64,000 nucleotides of DNA from an uncultured Pseudomonadota bacterium (lineage in GTDB: Bacteria; Pseudomonadota; Gammaproteobacteria; Methylococcales; Methylomonadaceae): NCBI GenBank assembly GCA_903870545.1, contig CAIQDI010000031.1, positions 62,001 to 126,000 of the forward strand, given 5' to 3'. Numbering within the stretch: the stretch's first letter is position 1; every line of letters starts with the position of its first letter. Under the pieces are notes generated by a model that had not been told where the DNA came from, ran no database searches, and saw only the letters and a program-made list of their open reading frames with translations. The translations under genes and the position numbers were made by a program. This document shows, piece by piece, positions 1-8,894 of the stretch.

Positions 1-599
1 AAATGGGTAATTGCAACGGGTTCAAACGCGGGAATATTTAACGGCATTTTATTTAATACCGCGACTTCTCGCGCCACGCCTTCCACGCTCAAACAATCGG
101 CGCGATTGGGTGTTAAATCGACTTCGATACTGTGGTCGTTGAGTTGTAAATACGCCCGAATATCGGTGCCGATGGGCGCGTCAGCAGGCAATTCCATTAA
201 ACCTTCGGCTTCGGCAACTAAACCTAATTCTTTTGCCGAGCAAAGCATTCCGAACGATTCAACGCCGCGTAATTTTGATGGTTTGATTTTGAAATCGCCA
301 GGCAAAATTGCGCCACATAATGCCGCTGGAATTTTCAAACCGACGCGCACATTGGCTGCGCCGCAGACAATTTGTAAAAGTTCAGCTTCGCCCACATTCA
401 CGCGGCAAACGTTTAATTTGTCTGCGTCGGGATGTTTTTCCATTTCGACAACTTCACCGACCACCACGCCGCTAAATTCTGCCGCGACGGATTCAACCGC
501 ATCGACTTCCAAACCTGCCATTGTGATTTGCGCGACGAGTTCTTCCGTGCTGAGTGCGGGATTGACGTAGGTTCTTAACCAAGTTTCACTGATTTTCAT
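1..599 (-). CDS. pheT: Phenylalanine--tRNA ligase beta subunit, N-terminal part (runs off window)
   Basis: The reverse strand from the ATG at 599 reads about 199 codons open to the window edge. PheT is the beta subunit of the alpha2-beta2 enzyme that charges tRNA-Phe in the cytoplasm. The visible part starts [14 protein letters not shown] and contains the tRNA-binding OB/EMAP-type segment with the [12 protein letters not shown] motif (about residues 54-65) and [12 protein letters not shown] further on. It lies 18 bp after pheS on the same strand, the usual pheS-pheT order. The catalytic-like and editing domains lie outside the window. Confidence 0.95.
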   Translation of the reverse strand, partial: MKISETWLRTYVNPALSTEELVAQITMAGLEVDAVESVAAEFSGVVVGEVVEMEKHPDADKLNVCRVNVGEAELLQIVCGAANVRVGLKIPAALCGAILPGDFKIKPSKLRGVESFGMLCSAKELGLVAEAEGLMELPADAPIGTDIRAYLQLNDHSIEVDLTPNRADCLSVEGVAREVAVLNKMPLNIPAFEPVAITH

Positions 600-617
600 A
601 CGCTTAACGTCCTGATC

Positions 618-1640
<1,023 letters not shown>

Positions 1641-1756
1641 TTAATTTTCAGGTTGATTTTAAAAGTTGTAATTATATCATGTAGCTGCAAAGTATTTTTT
1701 AAAGTCACAAAGTAATTAGCGTTAATTCCCCGATGAATTTTGAAAACGTGAAACAC

Positions 1757-1789
1757 TCAAAAAAAAACCCGTCAAAAACGGGCTTTTTA
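1757..1789 (-). terminator. Rho-independent terminator after the cupredoxin gene
   Basis: On the minus strand a 5-bp GC-rich stem (CCCGT/ACGGG, plus-strand 1768-1772 with 1778-1782) is followed by a run of about nine T (the A run at 1759-1767). It lies about 20 bp after the stop of the copper-protein gene at 1807 and before pheS. Confidence 0.75.
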
Positions 1790-1806
1790 GAGAATTAGAA
1801 ACGTTT

Positions 1807-2700
1807 TTATTTTTTTAATGCTGTTTGAACTATTTTCAATAAATCCTGACCGGTTTTAATTGCCAATTCTACCAACGATTTACTCAAATCAAACAGATAC
1901 GCCACCACTTCGGCGGGAGTCATGCCTTTAAATTGACGCGCTAAAAACGGTGCAAGTAACAAACCTAACGCCAAACCAATCACCGTCACACCTGAAAAAG
2001 AACTATTTTCTTCAGGAATAACCGGCGTTTTAACGGCAGCGGTTTGCGTTGCGTCAACAATAGGCGCGGGCAAATTCGCTTCTTCATGCGCTTTCGCTAA
2101 CAATTCCGGCAGCGTAATGGTGTAATCGTCCGCCACGATGTTCGCGGTGACATTCGGAATACTGGGTAAATCACCATCCCCTTTGCCGACTTTGAGCTGG
2201 GCTTTCATGCCCTTTTCCATGTGTTGCGCGATGTCGCAATGTACCAAATAGGTTTTGTCGCCCGGCGGCAAAATCAACGTGCCGGAAATTTTCGCCGGCC
2301 CGGAAACTTCTAAATGAAACATGCCTTTGGGATATAAATACTTAGGCAAACCGTGCATCATCCATTGATGGCGCACATTATCGTCATTGATGAAATGTAC
2401 GGTCAATTTAGTGCAAGGCTTGAATTGAAATTCCTGCGTATCAAACGCAAACATTCTGCCAGGGAATTTTTCAGCGTATTTATGACCCGCGTGAACTGTG
2501 ATTTCTTTGGTTTCAGCAATTTTGTCACAACCGCCCGGAAGTTTATCCGGATTATTGCCCATCACCATGCCGCCTGCCATGTCCATCAAATGTCCATCAC
2601 CATGATTCATCAGCATGCCATCGTGATCCTGATAGTCCTGAGCAAATGCTGGCAATGCAAATAACGCCGCGAATACACTGACCGATACTAATTTCATCAT
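1807..2700 (-). CDS. Membrane-anchored periplasmic cupredoxin-like copper protein
   Basis: 297 aa from the ATG at 2700, chosen because GAGG lies 10 nt upstream. Order of parts: Sec signal peptide (MMKLVSVSVFAALFALPAFA), a Met/His/Asp-rich stretch (HDGMLMNHGDGHLMDMAGGM) that could bind copper, a cupredoxin-type domain of about 120 residues, a linker, a transmembrane helix near residues 240-260 and an amphipathic tail. The domain has NDDNVRHQW (candidate His ligand) and VHCDIAQHMEKGM, a Cys-x4-His-x4-Met ligand loop as in type 1 copper sites. It is probably an electron carrier or copper-binding protein on the periplasmic face. The partner gene at 2762-3358 lies just upstream on the same strand. 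The electron donor and acceptor are unknown; a nitrosocyanin-like site is an alternative. Confidence 0.7.
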   Translation of the reverse strand: MMKLVSVSVFAALFALPAFAQDYQDHDGMLMNHGDGHLMDMAGGMVMGNNPDKLPGGCDKIAETKEITVHAGHKYAEKFPGRMFAFDTQEFQFKPCTKLTVHFINDDNVRHQWMMHGLPKYLYPKGMFHLEVSGPAKISGTLILPPGDKTYLVHCDIAQHMEKGMKAQLKVGKGDGDLPSIPNVTANIVADDYTITLPELLAKAHEEANLPAPIVDATQTAAVKTPVIPEENSSFSGVTVIGLALGLLLAPFLARQFKGMTPAEVVAYLFDLSKSLVELAIKTGQDLLKIVQTALKK

Positions 2701-2761
2701 TTCTTTTTTGCCTCGTGGTAAATAAAACAACGTCCTTGTCGTGGTGTGCCGATGTGTAGAA

Positions 2762-3358
2762 TTAGCCTTTCAATTTAGCCAGTAATTCATCAACACGTTT
2801 TTTAAAGGGCGCACTCGATAAATAGACAATGTACAAACCGGCAAAACCAAAGAAGCCGTACATTAACATTTCATTGCGCGTCATCGATTGACCTTTACCT
2901 GCTTGGAAACCCATGTGAGCATCTAAGCGTTCGCCTTGTCCAGCATCCGGTACTAATGTGATGTGAATTAAGTATTTACCTTCTTCTGGCACGCCCTCAG
3001 GTAATGAAAGCATAATCGTTCCCGATTTGTGTTTGGCGGCTTCTTGGAAAAAAACGCGCTTGCCTTCGGGTTCTTTCGTCACTTCAAACTCAACCGCCAT
3101 GTTGCGGTATTTCATGTCTTGGTAATCGAAAACCAGCTGAGTTAAAGTGCCAACGCTTGGAATGTTTCCACAAAAATCTTCCGCCGGAAAGGCTGCCGGC
3201 TGATAAGCGGTGTAATGAATCCAATGTGAAGGCTGTAATTCAAATTTGCACTGATCCGTATCGGTGCCAGCCGCGCCGCCGTGCGCCCACAATGCCGACG
3301 AAAATAGTAACGCGGTTACACCGAGTGATGTTTTTTTGATAAGTTGTGCGATATTCAT
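2762..3358 (-). CDS. Secreted His/Cys-containing protein with C-terminal membrane anchor, paired with the cupredoxin
   Basis: 198 aa. It has a signal peptide ending SSALWAHGG, a periplasmic domain of about 130 residues with two conserved-looking cysteines and a His cluster (DQCKFELQPSHWIHYTAYQP and FCGNIPSVG), and one C-terminal transmembrane helix (MLMYGFFGFAGLYIVYLS) followed by a basic tail. An N-terminal His after signal cleavage (HGG) is common at copper sites. The layout (secreted Cys/His domain plus one C-terminal helix, next to a cupredoxin) recalls the PmoD/AmoD-type proteins of methane and ammonia oxidisers, but this is a resemblance from memory, not an alignment. The gene lies 61 bp upstream of the cupredoxin gene and is probably co-transcribed with it. 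Confidence 0.5.
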   Translation of the reverse strand: MNIAQLIKKTSLGVTALLFSSALWAHGGAAGTDTDQCKFELQPSHWIHYTAYQPAAFPAEDFCGNIPSVGTLTQLVFDYQDMKYRNMAVEFEVTKEPEGKRVFFQEAAKHKSGTIMLSLPEGVPEEGKYLIHITLVPDAGQGERLDAHMGFQAGKGQSMTRNEMLMYGFFGFAGLYIVYLSSAPFKKRVDELLAKLKG

Positions 3359-3625
3359 AAATCCTCTCGACCTGCCTGAATAATTATTATTGTGATGATT
3401 TAACTGTACGATAATTGCACAGTTTTTAAACTAACTGCACGTTAAATATACAGCACCCGCTAACTTTAACACGTCGATTTAAGCAAAGAAAGTCAGACAT
3501 AATGATAAATAGCGTGCGACCCTGATGTGCATTAAAAAGCCTCTGTCTGAGTAGTGTATTATTGCTATCTGCCCTTAATTTTCGTAGACTTGCGCCAATT
3601 TTTATTTTTATTGGAGTTCTACAGC

Positions 3626-5266
3626 ATGGCATCGTTGACCACCACGCCCGCTTGGGTGGCTTTACAAAATCACTATGAACACATTGGCAATCAACGTTTA
3701 ATCGACAGTTTTAAAAATGATTCGCATCGTCATGAAAAATTTTCGCTGCAATTTAATGATATTTTGTTCGATTATTCTAAAAATCGCATCGACGATAACA
3801 CGTTACCGTTGTTGATTAACTTGGCAAAACAAGCGCAGTTGAAAACAAAAATTAACGCTATGTTTTCCGGCGAAAAAATCAATGTGACGGAACACCGCGC
3901 CGTGTTACATACCGCGTTACGCAATCGCAGCAACACGCCCATTTTTGTCGATGGTCAAGATGTGATGCCACAAATTAACGCTTCATTGAAAAAAATGCGC
4001 GGTTTTTGTGAGCGCGTTCGTTCGGGCGACTGGAAAGGTTACAGCGGCAAAGCGATTACCGATATTGTCAACATTGGCATTGGCGGTTCTGATTTGGGAC
4101 CGAAAATGGTCACTGCCGCGTTACATCCTTACGCCACCGCCGCGTTGCGCGTGCATTTTGTCTCTAACGTCGATCAAACCGATTTAATTGAAACGTTAGA
4201 AAATCTGTCACCAGAAACCACGTTATTTTTAGTCGGTTCAAAAACATTTACCACGCAAGAAACGCTGACGAATGCGAATTCCGCTCGCACTTGGTTACTG
4301 AAAATGGCACCCGATGCGTCAGCCGTCGCGAAACATTTTGTGGCTTTGTCAACGAATGCGACAGTGGTTGCCGAATTTGGCATTGATGTTGAAAATATGT
4401 TCGAGTTTTGGAATTGGGTTGGCGGACGTTATTCACTTTGGTCGGCGATTGGTTTATCGGTTGCGCTGTATGTCGGCATGGATAATTTTGAGGAATTGTT
4501 GGAAGGCGCACACGAAGCCGATAACCATTTCAAAAACACGCCGTTTGAACAAAATATCCCGGTGATTATGGGATTGTTGGGCGTTTGGTATAACAACTTT
4601 TTCCATGCTGATACGCACGCGATGTTGGCATACGATCAATCGATGCGTTATTTCGCTGATTATTTTCAACAAGGCGACATGGAAAGTAACGGTAAAAGCG
4701 TGACGATTACCGGCAAAAAAGTCGATTACAGCACCGGGCCGATTATCTGGGGACATCCTGGTACGAATGGACAACACGCTTTTTATCAGTTGATTCATCA
4801 AGGTACCAAATTGATTCCGTGCGATTTTCTTGCGCCCGCCATCAGTCATTATGATTTACCTGAACATCACAAAATTTTGATTTCAAACTTTCTCGCGCAA
4901 CCTGAAGCCTTAATGCACGGCAAGTCGGCAGACGAAGTGAAACAAGATTTGACGGCGGAAGAATGTGAAGACAGCGTTTTAGTCGCGGCGAAAGTGTTTG
5001 ATGGCAACAAACCGTCGAATGCGTTTTTGTTTAAAAAATTAACGCCGAGAACATTGGGTTCATTGATTGCCTTATACGAACACAAAATTTTCGTTCAAGG
5101 TGTGATTTGGAATATCAATTCTTACGATCAAATGGGCGTGCAGTTAGGTAAAGTGTTGGCGAAAGTAATTTTGCCCGAATTGAATAATGATGATGAAATC
5201 ACCAGTCACGATTGTTCGACCAATGCGCTGATTAACACTTATAAAAAACTAGCTCGCGAAAGCTAA
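3626..5266 (+). CDS. pgi: Glucose-6-phosphate isomerase
   Basis: 546 aa from the ATG at 3626, with GGAG 10 nt upstream. The open frame extends 24 codons further upstream but that part looks non-coding. It interconverts glucose 6-phosphate and fructose 6-phosphate in the cytoplasm. Family signatures are visible: [13 protein letters not shown] (sugar-phosphate binding), [33 protein letters not shown] and GMESNGK-like [10 protein letters not shown], then the C-terminal signature KILPEL-like [10 protein letters not shown]. Full length for the family. It stands alone and ends in a terminator hairpin. Confidence 0.97.
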   Translation: MASLTTTPAWVALQNHYEHIGNQRLIDSFKNDSHRHEKFSLQFNDILFDYSKNRIDDNTLPLLINLAKQAQLKTKINAMFSGEKINVTEHRAVLHTALRNRSNTPIFVDGQDVMPQINASLKKMRGFCERVRSGDWKGYSGKAITDIVNIGIGGSDLGPKMVTAALHPYATAALRVHFVSNVDQTDLIETLENLSPETTLFLVGSKTFTTQETLTNANSARTWLLKMAPDASAVAKHFVALSTNATVVAEFGIDVENMFEFWNWVGGRYSLWSAIGLSVALYVGMDNFEELLEGAHEADNHFKNTPFEQNIPVIMGLLGVWYNNFFHADTHAMLAYDQSMRYFADYFQQGDMESNGKSVTITGKKVDYSTGPIIWGHPGTNGQHAFYQLIHQGTKLIPCDFLAPAISHYDLPEHHKILISNFLAQPEALMHGKSADEVKQDLTAEECEDSVLVAAKVFDGNKPSNAFLFKKLTPRTLGSLIALYEHKIFVQGVIWNINSYDQMGVQLGKVLAKVILPELNNDDEITSHDCSTNALINTYKKLARES

Positions 5267-5285
5267 ACCGTTTTTCGTCGCACAT

Positions 5286-5325
5286 TAAAAAAGCCTTGTG
5301 ACTTTGCAGTCGCAAGGCTTTTTAG
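5286..5325. terminator. Bidirectional terminator between pgi and the convergent small gene
   Basis: A 12-bp near-perfect stem (AAAAAGCCTTG with CAAGGCTTTTT) separated by about 13 nt, with A run on the left and T run on the right. It lies 20 bp after pgi and 18 bp after the stop of the convergent gene at 5343, so it can serve both strands. Confidence 0.85.
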
Positions 5326-5342
5326 TTTCAGAAAGTGTGAGC

Positions 5343-5729
5343 TTAAAGAATCGATTTTAAAGCAAGAATGCCTTTATGAGCATCTCTTAATTCTTGTTCA
5401 GCTTGTTGATTCGCACCTTCTTTTACATGATTACGCGCGGCTTTAATTAAACCGTTTGCTTTGCTGCTCGCTTTGAAAACTGAATCGCTGGCGTTGATTT
5501 CTTTAACAGAATCAGACGCTTCTTTAATCAATTTAGAAACTGCTTCTGCGTCGCCGCCAGCAATAAGTGCGTCAACAGCCACTTGGATTTTACCGGCTGT
5601 AATATCGATAGCAACGGTAGGCGTGTAAACAATGCGACCTGAATCAGTTTCAGCGAAAGCAGTAGTTGAAACTGCACCGAAAGAAGCAGCCACTAATGCC
5701 GCTAACACGATTTTTTTCAATGTATTCAT
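5343..5729 (-). CDS. Small secreted helical protein of unknown function
   Basis: 128 aa from the ATG at 5729, with GAGGA about 10 nt upstream. The frame runs 17 codons further up, but that part does not look like a signal peptide. A clear signal peptide (MNTLKKIVLAALVAASFGAVSTTAFA) is followed by about 100 residues predicted as amphipathic helices with Ala/Lys/Glu content (ASDSVFKASSKANGLIKAA; NQQAEQELRDAHKGILALK). The helical, repeat-like pattern recalls small periplasmic proteins of the SmbP/YfdX kind, but the His residues typical of SmbP are almost absent, so I assign no function. It is monocistronic, with a long upstream region containing hairpins. Confidence 0.6.
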   Translation of the reverse strand: MNTLKKIVLAALVAASFGAVSTTAFAETDSGRIVYTPTVAIDITAGKIQVAVDALIAGGDAEAVSKLIKEASDSVKEINASDSVFKASSKANGLIKAARNHVKEGANQQAEQELRDAHKGILALKSIL

Positions 5730-6108
5730 TAAGTCTATCCTCGAATTGTTATTATTTTGAGTTGAAAGGGAAAATAACACACCGATACTTTTTTCTTAAC
5801 TTTCGTTAACTGCATCCCATAACAGCGTTATGAGTGGGTGTATCTACCAATGTGAAGCTAAAAAAGGCTTCACTCTTTGTTTTGCTAACAAAGGGCTTGG
5901 TTATCGCCATAAGGTACAGTGCTAGCAAACGGCATCTTACAATGAATTTTCATTAGAAACAACGCATTGTAAAAATTAACAAATGTTAGAAAACATTAGA
6001 TAATCAGATACTATAATACATCAACCGCTTAACGATGTATTGCTGGCAATTCTAAACACATTTACGAATTTTTCAACCAATCCAACAATTACACGCACTT
6101 TTTGTCAG
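5730..6108. other. 379-bp intergenic region with three consecutive hairpins
   Basis: The region lies upstream of the small secreted-protein gene and downstream of uppP, both on the minus strand. It contains three adjacent perfect inverted repeats: CATAAC/GTTATG (5818-5832), GTGAAGC/GCTTCAC (5852-5873) and CTTTGTT/AACAAAG (5875-5893). On the plus strand a TATAAT at 6012-6017 has no clear -35 box and no gene in the right place. No open frame of credible length is present. The hairpins may terminate the fum-uppP transcript or fold in the 5' leader of the gene at 5343-5729. Confidence 0.4.
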
Positions 6109-6939
6109 TTAATTTACCGACCACTGTACTACGCCGCTATACGCTGTGATTAAAACAATCGCCCCAAAAACCAATCGATACCAGGCGAAAACTAAAAAAT
6201 CGTGCTGACTGATATAACGCAACAAGCCTTTGATTGCCCATAACGCACTGAAAAAAGCCGCCATCATTCCCAAAACAAAAACCGGCGCGTCAGCGGCTAT
6301 ATCAAGCAATTCACGGTGTTTATATAAATCATACACACTCGCTGCAACTAACGTAGGAATCGCTAAAAAAAATGAAAATTCTGTCGCGGCTTGGCGCGAT
6401 AAACCAAATAATAAACCGCCGATAATCGTTGCACCGGAACGCGAGGTACCAGGAATTAACGCAAAGGCTTGAGCAAAACCTAATTTCAGCGCGTCCCATT
6501 TTGACAGTTCATCGACCGCGTTAATTCGCACCGTATGTTGTCGCTTTTCTGCCCAAATAATAATGAACGCGCCCACAATAAATGCCAATGCCACCGGAAC
6601 GGGTTTGAATAAAACCGCTTTGATATATTTGCTAAATAAAAAGCCTAAAATTGCGGCGGGTAAAAAGGCAATCGCTAAATTGAGCGTGAAGTTTTGCGCG
6701 GCTTTTTCTTTGCGTAACAATCCGCTGAAGGTGCTGCCAATTTTGCGGCGATATTCCCAACACACCGCCAAAATCGCGCCAACTTGAATGACTAATTCAA
6801 ATAATTTGCCTTTGTCGTCATTAAAATTGAGCAAATCGCCCACCAAAATTAAATGTCCTGTACTTGAAATAGGCAAAAATTCGGTTAAGCCTTCGACGAT
6901 ACCTAAAATCAATACTTTTACCGCGAGTAATAAATCCAT
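6109..6939 (-). CDS. uppP: Undecaprenyl-diphosphate phosphatase
   Basis: 276 aa, usual length for the UppP/BacA family. This integral membrane enzyme removes one phosphate from undecaprenyl diphosphate to recycle the lipid carrier of cell-wall synthesis. The two conserved active-site segments are visible: [17 protein letters not shown] (residues about 16-32) and [20 protein letters not shown] (about 163-182), in a protein of seven to eight hydrophobic helices. It lies 20 bp downstream of the small membrane-protein gene and probably shares the fumarase transcript. Confidence 0.95.
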   Translation of the reverse strand: MDLLLAVKVLILGIVEGLTEFLPISSTGHLILVGDLLNFNDDKGKLFELVIQVGAILAVCWEYRRKIGSTFSGLLRKEKAAQNFTLNLAIAFLPAAILGFLFSKYIKAVLFKPVPVALAFIVGAFIIIWAEKRQHTVRINAVDELSKWDALKLGFAQAFALIPGTSRSGATIIGGLLFGLSRQAATEFSFFLAIPTLVAASVYDLYKHRELLDIAADAPVFVLGMMAAFFSALWAIKGLLRYISQHDFLVFAWYRLVFGAIVLITAYSGVVQWSVN

Positions 6940-6959
6940 AATTTTTAATCTGTGTGAAG

Positions 6960-7295
6960 TTAACGTTTTAAATTGATGGTGATACCCGCGCCGTCAAACG
7001 ATTTTGTTTTACCGGCTTCGGGTTCAATCGACATGATTGATTGCGTATCGAGTTCGAGTTCGCGTTGTATTTTTTTAGGTTTTTCAACGGATACCACTGA
7101 TTTTTCTGGCGTAATCGAAATTGTAGGGTTGTCTTCGGTTCGCACTGGCAACGACAAATCTAACGCTTTGGGTTCAGCAATTTCCGCTGTTGGTTCAACC
7201 GTCCGATGCTTTTTGTGACGATGCGAACGCCAGCCGGTCAATGTAGATATTGCCACAATCAAAAAACCGACTAAAAATACGCGATGTGTTTTCAT
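6960..7295 (-). CDS. Small signal-anchored hypothetical protein
   Basis: 111 aa. One N-terminal hydrophobic segment ([17 protein letters not shown]) is followed by a basic His/Arg/Lys patch (RSHRHKKHR) and a polar, probably disordered tail rich in Glu, Pro and Ser. Its start overlaps the fumarase stop by ATGA (7292-7295), so it is translationally coupled to fumarase, and uppP follows 20 bp later. I do not recognise the family; it may be a bitopic inner-membrane protein with its tail in the periplasm. Confidence 0.55.
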   Translation of the reverse strand: MKTHRVFLVGFLIVAISTLTGWRSHRHKKHRTVEPTAEIAEPKALDLSLPVRTEDNPTISITPEKSVVSVEKPKKIQRELELDTQSIMSIEPEAGKTKSFDGAGITINLKR

Positions 7296-8818
7296 TTCGT
7301 TATAATCTCAACCGGAATTTGCCCGATTTTCGCCTGCCATTTTGCGGGGGCTGTTTGATGAATGGAAACGCCTTGCGAATCCACGGCGACCGTGACGGGC
7401 ATATCTTCCACCACAAATTCATGAATGGCTTCCATGCCTAAATCAGCAAACGCCAAAATTCTGGATTTTTTTATCGCTTTTGAAACCAAATACGCTGCGC
7501 CACCGACCGCGATTAAATAAACGGCTTTGTGTTTTTTAATTTCAGCGATTGCCGATTCGCCGCGTTCCGATTTGCCAATCATGCCGAGCAAACCCGTTTT
7601 TTCAAGTAATGGCGCAGTAAATTTATCCATTCTTGTTGCCGTTGTTGGCCCCGCTGAACCGACGACTTCATCTCGAACCGCATCGACAGGCCCGACGTAA
7701 TAAATGAATTTGTTGGTGAAATCCACGCCGTCTGGCAACGCTTCGCCGCGCTCCAACATTTCGCACAATCGTTTATGCGCCGCGTCACGCCCCGTTAATA
7801 ATGTACCGCTCAATAATAACGTTTCGCCAACTTGCCACGTCGTCACATCTTCGGGTTTGAGCGTATCTAAATTCACCCGTCGTGCCGCGCCAACGTCCCA
7901 AGTAATTTGCGGATAATCTTCCAAACTGGGCGGTGTAAATTCTGCCACGCCGTTCCCGTCCAACACAAAATGAACGTGGCGCGTCGCTGCACAATTCGGA
8001 ATGATTGCAATCGGTAAATTGGCGGCGTGCGTGGGATAATCCAAAATTTTCACATCCAAAACCGTCGTCAAACCACCCAAACCTTGTGCGCCAATGCCGA
8101 GCGCGTTCACTTTTTCATACAGCTCTAAACGCAGTTCTTCCAACCGATTCGACGCACCACGCGCTTGCAAATCTTGAATATCAATCGAACCCATGCACGC
8201 TTGTTTGGCGAGCAACATCGCTTTTTCTGCCGTGCCACCAATGCCAATGCCTAAAATTCCTGGCGGACACCAGCCCGCGCCCATCGTCGGCACTGTTTTT
8301 AAAATCCAATCGACGATATTATCCGACGGATTGAGCATGGCAAATTTCGCCTTAGCTTCCGAACCGCCCCCTTTTGCCGCAATATCGAATTCCACTTTAT
8401 CACCCAACACCATTTCGGTATGAATCACGGCGGGCGTGTTGTCGCGCGTGTTAATCCGTTCGCCAGCAGGGTCGCGCAAAATCGACGCACGCAACGGATT
8501 ATCCACGTTTTGATATGCCCGCCGCACGCCTTCGTTAATCATGTCGGCTAAACTCAACTCACTTTCCCATTGCACAGCCATACCGATTTTCACAAACACC
8601 GTCACGATGCCCGTGTCTTGGCAAATCGGACGCTTTCCTTCCGCACACAAACGCGAATTGATTAAAATCTGCGCCATTGCGTCTTTGGCGGCTGGACTTT
8701 CTTCGCGCAAATACGCGGCGTTCAAGGCTTGAATAAAATCTTGTGGATGATAATACGAAATGAATTGCAAGGCTTGTTCGATGCTTTCAATCACATCTTC
8801 TTGGCGAATTAGGGTCAT
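7292..8818 (-). CDS. fumA: Fumarate hydratase, class I (iron-sulfur type)
   Basis: 508 aa, matching single-chain class I fumarases (FumA/FumB). It interconverts fumarate and malate in the TCA cycle using an oxygen-sensitive [4Fe-4S] cluster. Visible signatures: RPICQDTGIVTVFV (first cluster Cys), GAGWCPPGILGIGIGGTAEKA, IIPNCAATRHVHFVLDG, and the C-terminal beta domain with GSAGPTTATRMDKF. First gene of an apparent three-gene minus-strand operon with the small membrane protein and uppP. FumC-type features are absent. Confidence 0.94.
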   Translation of the reverse strand: MTLIRQEDVIESIEQALQFISYYHPQDFIQALNAAYLREESPAAKDAMAQILINSRLCAEGKRPICQDTGIVTVFVKIGMAVQWESELSLADMINEGVRRAYQNVDNPLRASILRDPAGERINTRDNTPAVIHTEMVLGDKVEFDIAAKGGGSEAKAKFAMLNPSDNIVDWILKTVPTMGAGWCPPGILGIGIGGTAEKAMLLAKQACMGSIDIQDLQARGASNRLEELRLELYEKVNALGIGAQGLGGLTTVLDVKILDYPTHAANLPIAIIPNCAATRHVHFVLDGNGVAEFTPPSLEDYPQITWDVGAARRVNLDTLKPEDVTTWQVGETLLLSGTLLTGRDAAHKRLCEMLERGEALPDGVDFTNKFIYYVGPVDAVRDEVVGSAGPTTATRMDKFTAPLLEKTGLLGMIGKSERGESAIAEIKKHKAVYLIAVGGAAYLVSKAIKKSRILAFADLGMEAIHEFVVEDMPVTVAVDSQGVSIHQTAPAKWQAKIGQIPVEIITK

Positions 8819-8894
8819 AAAATTTTCTCAAATTTAAATAGCGTTAATGGACAGACAAACTGATTTTTTTCGTTGAGCGTTTTAATTTTCATAC

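Noticed and set aside
106-570. 154-codon plus-strand open frame
   Set aside because: It lies wholly antisense to the well-supported pheT N-terminus and encodes a low-complexity Ser/Thr/Pro product with no domain.
3426-3632. 68-codon minus-strand frame upstream of pgi
   Set aside because: It overlaps the pgi leader and start and has no domain, signal or ribosome binding site.
4454-4849. 131-codon minus-strand frame inside pgi
   Set aside because: Antisense shadow of the conserved isomerase; no start signal or domain.
5830-5925. 31-codon Cys-containing small frame in the intergenic region
   Set aside because: No Shine-Dalgarno, it runs through two hairpins, and nothing else supports translation.
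6012-6017. Perfect TATAAT as a plus-strand promoter
   Set aside because: No recognisable -35 box at 16-18 bp and no plus-strand gene downstream.
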